Assembly (NCBI GenBank): GCA_022818135.1
Contig: JAFMSR010000009.1
Coordinates: forward strand, 24,886,065 to 24,950,064
Source: Saxidomus purpurata
Lineage: Eukaryota > Mollusca > Bivalvia > Venerida > Veneridae
DNA: 64,000 bases
Reading direction: 5' to 3'
Positions 54,559 to 64,000 of this stretch are shown here, one piece after another; the first letter of the stretch is position 1; every line of letters starts with the position of its first letter. Under the pieces are notes generated by a model. It was not told the DNA's origin and made no database searches. It saw nothing but the letters and a program-made list of their open reading frames with translations. The position numbers were made by a program, and so were the translations under genes.

Positions 54559-56072
54559 GGCTCATCTTCTCTTCCTTTGCAACGATATGATATCGCAAGA
54601 TTTTTGATAGACTTTTCCCAGTCTGAAATATCAGAATATAGACTGTGACATTTTTGTAGACACTAAAAACAATTAAAAAGAGAAAATGAAAATGTCGCAT
54701 AATAGCAGGGGAAAGCCACGTCGGCATACGTGTCCGCCCTATAGGTAATGCGTATAACATGTATAAAGCATGTCAGTAAGTAACAAGTTCAAAACATCCT
54801 TTTCCATTTTTCCACACAATTTTCAACATATACCATCAACTTTTGAAAAGTGTCTTACTTCCGGATGTTGATGCTGGGGGCGCCAGGCCATTATACCGAT
54901 GCATTGTGGGCAAAAATAACAACGCGGTGAATGTGCGTTATGCAACGGAATGGTCTTAAATAAATTTACGATTAAAAGTCCACAAGGGTGTTATCGTTTG
55001 CAAATATTTAGTTCGAAAAAACAATAAAAGTATTCATAAAACATAAATTCTAGAGAATTACCGCAAATTCATGCAAGTTCAAATTATAGTTACTTCAAGA
55101 ACTCATCACTGACTTCCGTTACATTTATTTTTGTTGTGACGTCACAAATGTCTGACGATTCGTCCCGATTACGATTCGAAACATTAAATACGAACAATTT
55201 GCATTAAAAACTGTACATGTATTATGCATTGGTTATTCTCCAACACAACAGTATGAGGATTATGCTTCCTCTGCCAGTCTGGCTGGTTTTTAGGGTTTAT
55301 TCATGCACAGTAGACACAATTGTTTGAAGCAACATTTACATGTATGCAAGGACCAATGTTTAAAATAATAATTCAGTAGAACTTTATTTAACTGAGCCAC
55401 AGGAACTTGACACACATGCTTTTTTGACATCTATATGCTATTTTATTATGTAATAGGCATATAGAAGTCAAACAAGTATATGTGTCTTGAAAGTATGTGA
55501 GCTGAACTGAAATAATATTTTTAAGTGTTTTCACTATTTTTTCTTTCAAGTTGAATATTAGATTTAATTTTTTTTTACATAGATCTATGTGTTGTGTGCA
55601 CAATTGCACATGCATATTATTATGCAAAATCTTGGCCCCATATCTTCTGGTTGTCAATTTTTTAAGAATAAAGAAGTTCCATCATTCAAAAAGTTCATTT
55701 AAAATTATTCACACTGTTATTTACAATTGAATTTACATTCACATGCAGTTGTTTTGAAATACTGATCAAATTTTAATGAGAACGTTTCTGCTCAAACATA
55801 TTCACGTAAGCAGAAAATCCTAACTTTTTCATAAATGGAGACAACTGAAATGATAGAGTTTATGAGCAATGAAACGGTAGGATGGTAAAAATATCAATAG
55901 AATACATGCAGGGATTGGTCTATTTCACCTGTGATTGAAATACTATATATACAATTATGCCAGTGGTCTCGTGAACATGTCAACTGGATACCTTAATTCA
56001 TGAGCCGTCTCGTTAAAATGCTCAAGATGTCATAGTGTCATGGGGTTGGAAAATCTTGTTTAAAAGGCCAAT

Positions 56073-56255
56073 TACAGTCAAACCTGTGAACAAAGACCAC
56101 TGTTGGGAAGCTACAAATGTGGTTTTTGTTTGCAGGTGGTCTTTATTCACAGGTGTGTCTATTATATATTAGTAGTGCACAGTGATCTCTCTGCTGGTCT
56201 TTATTAGCAGGGTGGTCTCTATTCAGAGGTGGTCTTTAACACAGGGTTGACTGTA
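56073..56255. mobile_element. 183-bp pogo/Tigger-like MITE
   Basis: Left end tacagtcaaacctgtg; right end cacagggttgactgta (inverted, one mismatch), with TA at both ends. The interior repeats 'ggtggtcttta' and 'aaagaccac', which also pair. Confidence 0.75.
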
Positions 56256-56659
56256 TATATATTTTTAAGGTATTTCGGATCGGTTGTAACTTTCTAGACT
56301 GGCAAAACATGGATCTTTGTAACAACTTTTTTCCAGTCTATTACAATTTGACGTATTTCAGGGCTTTCCCGCTTGTTAGGCAGTGCCTAATTTCATATTA
56401 TTAAAAATATGTGATAAAAGTCAATAATCAGGAAAACCCAGTAGACTCCTGCGAATTTTATCGTTTTTCTTGCAATCATTTTCAATGTTAAAACTTCAGA
56501 CGGTCACATTGCATTTTGAAATTATCATTCAATTTAAAAAGTAGCTACAGATCATATACATCTGATATAAGTCATATAGAAATAAAAGCGTTTAATATGA
56601 CGACTCCGGATGTAAGGAACAAATATTCTCTGTCCGAATTTTTCTACATTTATTTTATT

Positions 56660-56750
56660 TGAAACTATAATATGGATATAACAAACTCGGGATATAAGGA
56701 ACAACTTTGAATAGAACCAAGGAGTTCGTTATAAACCGTCTGCGTATACT
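56660..56750. mobile_element. Partial pogo-like MITE end
   Basis: 'gatataacaaactcgggata', 'ccaaggagttcgttataaac' match 5650-5728; only one end is present. Confidence 0.45.
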
Positions 56751-57129
56751 GCAACTATGCCTTCTCCGAACATTTGTAAGTGTTTGCTAGCATTACACAG
56801 AAGTTTCTGCGACTATTTTATGTATGAATATTTGAATGTAAATGCTATGTAAATCAGTATCTATCACTTTTAAATGAATTGTTCTGTTGACAGTAATCAT
56901 GTACCCTCTTAATGCACATGTTTCACAAATAAACATGATCATTCTGCAAAAAAGTAAATTAAAGTGCAATTTATACCAGGAAAGATATATTTGTATATGT
57001 TGTTTACTTCAGAAATGACAGGAATTTCTGTCGTTTACTGCTACAATTTTATAACGATATGGTATCAACTGAGTGGTTGCTTTGGTCATTTTCTCAAGAA
57101 TCAACATGTTTATGCTAGTTTCGTCTGCC

Positions 57130-57760
57130 AGTTTATATTTATACAGGTTTTATCTGTCATTTTCTCAAAACAAAATAAGTTACTACTCAGTCGGTTTGAT
57201 TCATTTACTCCAGAAACGGGAGGTTAAGACTGGTTGCGTCTGTCATTAACTTAAGAAAGTATTGGCTTGTGCTGGTTATATCTGTCATTTTCTCAAAACA
57301 AAACAAGTTAATACTATGTCGGTTTGATGCATTTACTCCAGAAACGGGAGGTTAAGACTGGTTGCGTCTGTCATTTACTCACTTAAGTATTGGTTTGTGC
57401 TGGTTATAGCTGTCATTTTCTCAAAACAAAACAAGTTTATACTCAGTCGGTTTGATTCATTTGCCCAAGAAACGAGAGGTTGTGACTGGTCTCGTCTGCC
57501 ATTTACTCCAGAAAGAACAGATGTGTACTGGTTATATCTGACATATTTTCAAGACAAAAACAAGTTTATGCTCAGTCTGTTTGATTCCTATATTCAAGAA
57601 ACAGGAGATTTAGACTATTTTCTTCTCTCATTTACTCTAGAAAGTATAGGTTTATACAGGTTGCTTCAGCCATTTAGTCTGAAAAGGAAGGTTTATACAG
57701 ATACTGTTTTGACTGTCATTTACTCTAGAAAGTACAGGTTTAAATAAGTTATTTGTACGT
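57130..57760. repeat. Higher-order tandem array, ~129-bp units of three ~43-bp monomers
   Basis: 'ggtttgattcatttactcca' or variants recur at about 57191, 57320, 57449 and 57577 (period 128-129). Inside each unit three related monomers end in 'catttactcca', 'cattttctcaa' and 'gaaag/gaaacgg..aggtt'. Two long frames across it (56964-57227 and 57397-57747) are repeat-derived. Confidence 0.75.
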
Positions 57761-58140
57761 TTACATACATATTTGTCAGAAAAGGCAGGTCTTCTTTCAG
57801 ACATTTATTCGAGAAAAGACTGGTCGATGCCATTTTTTTATCATTTATTACAGAAAATGCAAGTTTTAACTTGCTGGCAATAAACTAGACCTTGTTTAAT
57901 GTAAAATGTTTAATAAATCATGCGCATTGTATGAAATTGCTTGACATGCGCGTGCAAATTTAATTGAGACAATCACAGCTCTTTTCTTATCACGCTAGAC
58001 TGTCTGTACCTGAAACTATTAACGCACCCTTTATCCATTATGAAACTGTACAAAACATCAATATTGATGTTAAATCTCAAATATTCCCTTTGTGCTAAAA
58101 GTCATTCTTAGTTTACAAGACTAAATGGAAATATTATCGC

Positions 58141-58516
58141 TAAAGGGACATACCCTACATCTTGCAGATTATATTCTCGAAACATAGATGATGTGTTCTA
58201 TGTAGTAAAATGATTAATATATATAATTCAAAAGAACAACATTTGGCGAAAAATGCCTCATTTTACCACAATTAATCAATATAGAAGACCGCTGTAATAA
58301 ATTGCTCTCCGCCCATTAATAGATTAACAACAAATCAACATAGATTATAAATGGTTTACGGTACTGCAACATATTTTGAACAGCTGATTTTATAGATAAT
58401 GACTGGAGTGCAAAGCTTAAACTTTTAGTTTAAGTTATAATACTTCTAAATATTATATTATCTAATTTTTTTTTGGTTATTTAGTTCGATATCAGTTATA
58501 GGGTATGTCCCTTTAA
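58141..58516. mobile_element. ~376-bp MITE, 'taaagggacataccctac' ends
   Basis: 'taaagggacataccct' at 58141 and 'agggtatgtcccttta' at 58501-58516 are inverse. The interior has 'cagattatattctcgaaaca', related in reverse to the 'ggagaatataatctgc' strings at 10490 and 36985, so it belongs to the large dispersed family. Confidence 0.75.
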
Positions 58517-58944
58517 GTAATATCGAAGATTTAATATCTTTGAAATTTGAAGTAGTTTCTGTAACACAATATCCAACGGTTTAATTAAAAGCCGTTAGTT
58601 TGTTTCGTCTGCTACTAATAAATGCTGTGAATGCCGTTCAAATTTTAAACACTATCAATACTTCTAATGTGGATATTTCTGATGTTTTTAACAATAATGT
58701 TTAATTTATCAAATACAAGTTTTCAGTTCTAAATATGGAATTAGATATTTGTCGATTTCTTTTCATTTCAACATATGCTTAAGATAAAACTTGATTCCTT
58801 CAAATCTATTTTGAAATAATTTATACGATGAAGATAAATGGAAAATTCTCGTTCGTATTTGTTTTCTATTAGTAAGACTAGTTTACCAAAATAGTTAAAT
58901 AACGGTAAAAGCCTCTGTAATCGTCATAGTCTACGAGAAAGGCG

Positions 58945-59025
58945 ATACATGTAACAAACTAGTTAGAGCCTACGCTCTTACAACCTTGTAAGCGAATGGC
59001 ATTGGGTTCGAGACCCGGTCAGGAT
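58945..59025 (+). mobile_element. tRNA-like SINE head
   Basis: 'aactagttagagcct' (box A-like) and 'gggttcgagacccggtc' (a good box B) about 45 bases apart, with 'cttacaaccttgtaagcg' able to pair between. A tRNA-derived retroposon is likelier than a functional tRNA gene, since no acceptor stem closes. Confidence 0.45.
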
Positions 59026-59154
59026 GCACACTTTTTCTCACCCTGTGACTTTTGGCGCTTTCTGTCTGCATAAACATTAAACTTCACAGGAATTTACTAT
59101 ATAATCTAGCTACACATCTTTTTCATATTCTGAAAAACTCGCCGATCATATTTT

Positions 59155-60378
59155 TAGCTCACCTGGCTTTGTCAGGCTGACCTTTTCTAATTGATGATTG
59201 TCCGTCGTCCGTCCGTCGTCTATCGTTCGTCGTCCGTCCGTCGTCCATCAACATTTTGATTCAAACGACATCTCCCCTGAAACCACTGGGCCATTGTTGA
59301 CGAAACTATGCAGGGATATTCCTTGCATGATGCTCTACCAAAGTTGTTCAAAGAATTCCATTCCATGCAGAACTCTGGTTGCTATGGCAAAAATAGGAAA
59401 ACTTTAAAAATATTCTTCTCTGAAACCACATGGCTTAGAGCTAATATATTTAGCATGTAGCATTGTCTAGTGGACCTCTACCAAGTTTCTTCAAATCATG
59501 ACCCCTAGGTCAAAATTGACCCTGCCCGGGGGAGTCACTTAGTTTCACATAGGCTTATATCGGATTTTTTTTACAATCTTCTCTGAAACAACAGAACCTA
59601 GAGCTTAGATATTTGGCATGTAGCATTGTCTAGTAGACCTCTACCAGGAGTACTCAAATTATGACCCCCGGATTAAAATTGATCCCGCCAGGTAGGTCAC
59701 TTGGTTTTACAAAGGCTATAAAGGAAAACATTAAAATCTTGTTCTCTGAAACCACAAGGCCTAGAGCTTAGATATTTGGCATGTAGCATTGTGTAGTAGA
59801 TCTCTACAAAGACTGTTCAAATTATGAGCTCCGGGTCAAAATTAACCACGCCCGGGGGTCACTTGGTTTTACATAGGCTTATATAGGAAAATCTTTAAAA
59901 ATCTTCTCTGAAACCTCAAGGCTAGAGCTGAGATATTTGGCATGTAGCATAGCCTAATGGACCTCTACCAAGTTTGTTCAAGTAATGACGACTGGGTCAA
60001 AACTGAGTCAGTCCTGGGGTATCTTGATTGTACATAGGAAAAACTTTAAAAACATTCTTCTCTGAAACCACAAGGCCTAGAACTTAAATATTTAGCATGT
60101 AGCATTGCCTTGTGGACCTTTACTAAGATTGTTAAAATCATGACCCACAGTTGAAAATTAACCTTTCCCGGGCGGTCGGGTGAGTCACTTGATTTCTCAC
60201 AGGCTTATATAGGGAATACTTCAAAAAACCACAAGACCCACAAACAGAGCTGAGATATTTGGAATGTTACTAAGCATTATGTAGTAGACCTCTACGAATT
60301 ATGTTTAAATCATGACCCCTTGCATTATTTGCAATTGATATACAGGTGAGCGATATAGGGCCATCTTGACCCTCTTGT
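59155..60378. mobile_element. Composite element with ~160-bp tandem units
   Basis: Begins tagctcacctgg and ends 'aggtgagcgatatagggcca' through 'ttgaccctcttgttt'; agctcacct and aggtgagcg are 8-base inverted ends. After a 'cgtcgtccgtccgtcgtc' tract come about seven ~160-bp units with 'ctctgaaaccacaaggccta', 'gatatttggcatgtagcatt' and 'gacctctacc'. No coding capacity. A reverse, older relative is in intron 6. Confidence 0.75.
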
Positions 60379-60379
60379 T

Positions 60380-63300
60380 TAAAGATAGTTTTTGTTTACC
60401 ACTCGGTTTTCTACGAGACAGGGCGGTGAAATACAAATAATTAATAACTTAAGAAGTCTCTTTAAGTATTTGTTTACTATTGAAATAAGCACTCAATAAA
60501 ACTAGTGTCAAATTAGATAACATCAAAAGCATAAACCATAGGAGCAAGCTTTATTACTTAAACTAAATGTTTGAAGCTGCTAGTTCATAGTTTCTATTGA
60601 AAAAGTTAAAATTTTCAAATATGATACACTCAAACATAAAATTTAAAAGTAATGGGTAGAATAAACAACATACATGTAAATTAGAATCTAGCTAAAATAA
60701 TTGTTTAATTTTGTGTTTACATGTACTTGACTGTATCTCCTTACTGGAATTTTATAAAACTTGCCAGAAAGCATCAGTATATGAAATCTGGTTTTGCATA
60801 AATTATTTAGGGTCACTATATGTCAACGGTCAATGTCACAGGGACCTGTTAATAGAAAGCATTGTCCTCGCTTCGTCTTCTAATTTAAAACCTCTTACTG
60901 AATTATGATAACATTTGAAAGAAGTCTTGCTACCTACCGTGTCTGCTTCATCTACTTAAAATCGCGCCGACCATCTTTTTTTAAAGATAGTTCTTATTAT
61001 TAATCAGCTCACGTTCTTTCAACACATCATTTATGTTTTGATAATACAAACTCAATCTGGATTGTTGACTTGTTGTATTGCTAGATGTAAGGAATGCGAT
61101 GTAAAACTAAAACAGATGACTGGCCAGGAGAAGTTTCTAACACATTCGAGATTCTAGGAGTAATAGTAATACAGTAGATAAGTAAACAGCTGGAGAAGTG
61201 TCATAACAAATGAGGACAGTGTAATAAATTAGATAAAGAACTCGGAGAGTCTATACAAACGATTGTATTCGTTTTCGTCACAAAAATCGACAATGTTATG
61301 CTAAACTTAAATAAGCGGGTAAGTATCTTAGTTTATTAATGTTCGTTTAATACAGGTAAGAGCAAGGCAAGGAGATGGTTCTCTTCAGTATTCATTTGCT
61401 AAAAACTAACAGCAATGCAACCAATATGTTCATTAGCAGGAAAAGTCAAACGAAATTCGGGTTGATGTTTAAGATTTTTTATGTAGGTTAAGATGTAGGG
61501 AGTGTCCCTTTAAGCAACAAATAATTTATATATAAAATTTAAAGTAGAAGCAATGCAATAAATTAGTTAAATACTCGGAAAACGTGTTAAAGACTGTTGC
61601 TTTAATTCCGGACAATGCATTTTTATCCCCATTTCTCGTCAGCTTAAAACAAACATTATTACACCTAGTATATAATCGAGCATACTAAGTACGTTAGTCC
61701 CTCTTGATAGCAAGTATAACACAGTTTGTCAGTAAAATCAATGCAGCCATGGACTTATAGTATTCTTTTACTACCAGTAAATGCAATGGAACAAATCTAA
61801 ATCTAAAACAAGTGTTGAACATTACCATTGTGGCATCAATAAATATATGTTCAAGTACTCTTATCACGTCCATATCTAGAAATATAACTGCAAGAATCTT
61901 TGATCTTGCTAGTCATTTTACCGCCTGTAAGATACATTGTTGGCTTCATGATGAGAATATAAAACAGGCCTTATCTTGAAGCTGCTTGTTAACAGTTTTC
62001 GGTTAGAAAAATAAATTTCTCAAAACTGATATACTTAAACATAAATTGTTAAAGTAATGGCTAGATTAACAACATAAGTAAAAAAAGTATATAAATTTGC
62101 AAAATTATAGTTAAAAAGTTGGTAGGCTTGATTAAACGTCGTCGCTACGCTATAATCATGGTTATATTGGTATTTTCAAAACCGTTTGTAACGCTTTATA
62201 ATTTGGTAGCGTATAATTACAAATATACAGTGACACTTTACAGGAATTTTAGTTTGACTATTCATTTTAAAATATGTTAATTGCGGTGAGTTTGAAGAAC
62301 TATTTTTTAAGATCTGAGAGCGAACATGATATCCTCTTAATTCTGTTGTATTGTTATAGTTTGATTTGTATTTTATTCAAAATGGCACAATATTGCAGAA
62401 AGAAAACGATTAAAGACAAAAAATTGCAGAGTATGAATGTATTTAGTGTAGTGAACGCTCATGGTTAAACCGGGTTCATATGTACCAATGAGAAAATACG
62501 AAGGCGAAAAGGTGCGATAGATCAAATTATAGAATGTTAGAGTACATGAAAAATCATAAAAAAGAGCATGTTAGAAATCCAAATTCCATTAAACTGACAG
62601 ATTTAGTGTGTACATGTACCAGTAACAGAACTAAACTGGTAAAACTTGCCTCCTTTTGTAAAGTTATTTTATCTGACTTCAAAAATTGAATCATTCTCCT
62701 AAATTTTCTATACTTTATAAAGGTATCGCACAGAAATCTACATTTATATCTGTATTATACAGAATTGTGTATTTGTTCCTCTAAATATCACATGTTAATT
62801 GTTGCTTTGATATAACAAATGCACATGTTTGTATGATCACATGCTTGTAATAAGCCTTGATCAGAAAATAAATCTTGAACCTTACAACTTTTAAGTGACC
62901 ATTACTTGAACATTTTGAAAAACACATATTACAGTTGATAAATCTTGGGTGTTTTAATCTGAATCAAGATTAAAGAAAAAAGAATACACTCTGTCGTATA
63001 AGCTGACCTTGCAATGACAGCACACGTCTTGTGAGCAACATGAACAGCTCAATACAACGAAGCAGACTATTCGCAGCAGTTTTAAAAGATACTGAGCAGA
63101 CGGACACGAGTCTTAAACATTTGTTACCTCTCACATGTGATCTTAAAATTAAAAATGCAACACTTGGTCTTTGAATGGACTCGGTAGACCTTTGTTCGGT
63201 GTTTGACAAGCCTTCAATAGCACACAATATGTACTGTAATTTGGGTTCTTTTCGCTTGTCGAAAGTTTCGTGATTTGTGAGCAGACAGACTTATTCGCGA

Positions 63301-63900
63301 ATTCTAAATATCGCGAAAAGAGAATTCTCTAATAATTAATCTGAGTGAAAAGAACCTTTTGTAAGATTTTAAAATTAGCGAAGTGGAATATGCGCGAAAA
63401 TAGAGAAATTGAATAGTCGCAAATATGATATTACCCAATTAACAGTAAATTAATATCAATGTGCTTGCGTTTCTTCTGTCAAGTACATCAATTGCTTTCA
63501 ATAGACATTTAAATCTACAAAGAGGTCTCATCCGCAAATTCAATCAAACATATTTGCTCTCATGGACGGACCTTTTTAAAATTTGCTTCAAATCAAATTG
63601 GTTGGTGACGCTAATAGATACTAAGTGTATCAAATCTGTCAAAACACGTATTCGCCCTAAATCTGCATCCATAAGCCAGTTTCCAATGGCTATGTTAGGT
63701 TCAACTTGGCGGAAATCTCTGCACTGCCAAGTCGAAGTTACTTTAACTTCTAGTCAAATGGCAAAGCACTAAATCATTCATGTGATACATATCATATACA
63801 GGCACTTTATACATTCATTGTCTGGTATAATGAAAAGACTATATAAACAAAATATTGGATACAACAAAAACCATTTCAAAGGTCTACTGTTTTCGTTTTT
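60380..63900. other. Non-coding, dispersed-repeat remnants
   Basis: Remnants of the large dispersed family at 60480-60560, near 61480-61520 ('agatgtagggagtgtccctt') and at 62130-62330. Two frames (62274-62468; 63461-63772) show no recognised domain; the first lies inside a repeat. Confidence 0.45.
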
Positions 63901-63902
63901 TA

Positions 63903-64000
63903 TTATCCCTTCCTAAAAGGCCTCCAATCATTAGTGGTTGTTTCGGCATTTGTGATGTTGTACGGGCGAAGGTCTGCAGGAATGGAATAAGCATCGACAA
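63903..64000 (-). CDS. Possible 3' coding end of a minus-strand gene (partial)
   Basis: On the minus strand the last bases read VDAYSIPADLRPYNITNAET, then TTNDWRPFRKG and a stop (63903-63905), open to the window edge. The composition is protein-like, with sequon NIT, unlike the Phe/Leu/Lys-rich chance frames nearby. An AATAAA overlaps the region just past the stop. The family is not recognised, and 31 codons are too few to be sure. Confidence 0.3.
   Translation of the reverse strand, partial: VDAYSIPADLRPYNITNAETTTNDWRPFRKG

Noticed and set aside
58945..59025. Functional tRNA gene
   Set aside because: Good box B, but no closing acceptor stem and a poor box A; better read as a SINE head.

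Overview
This is a window of animal nuclear DNA, most probably from a bivalve mollusc. That is inference, from four things: one long gene cut into small exons with GT-AG introns; AT-rich intergenic DNA full of short inverted-repeat transposons; tRNA-derived SINE copies; and mollusc-style repeats built on 'gaccttgaccttt'-type units and frequent 'acatgtacatgta' strings. There are no operons, and most long open frames are chance or repeat products.

One gene can be assembled with confidence. It lies on the + strand in 12 exons between 13654 and 35709. All eleven introns have GT and AG ends, all twelve exons keep one reading frame, and together they encode 765 residues. The protein is a glycoside hydrolase family 65 enzyme like animal PGGHG (ATHL1), the glucosidase that removes glucose from glucosyl-galactosyl-hydroxylysine of collagens. 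It has the family motifs, 10 N-glycosylation sequons and a hydrophobic C-terminal end, which suggests a secretory, perhaps GPI-anchored, form. An AATAAA lies about 330 bases after the stop.

Layout. 1-13.6 kb: repeats (a 164-bp tandem array, two composite tandem-repeat elements, a 359-bp MITE, SINE tails), a decayed Crypton-like tyrosine recombinase fragment near 4.1 kb and a decayed duplicated segment at 6.4/7.5 kb. 13.6-36 kb: the PGGHG-like gene. Its introns carry a pogo-like MITE, a hairpin element, an 860-bp fold-back element made of 34 palindromes (intron 6), a 76-bp perfect palindrome between 10-bp direct repeats (intron 8) and a 1.2-kb inverted-repeat element (intron 8). 36-64 kb: no complete gene recognised; mainly composite repeat elements, MITEs, microsatellites, a decayed LINE reverse transcriptase (41.7-42.1 kb), a higher-order tandem array (57 kb) and a T/G-only tract at 53.8-54.1 kb that looks like a sequence artefact. 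The last 95 bases may hold the 3' coding end of a minus-strand gene.

The most interesting structures are the palindromic fold-back element at 23.1-23.9 kb, and three insertions whose empty or pre-duplication state can be read from sister repeats within this same window.
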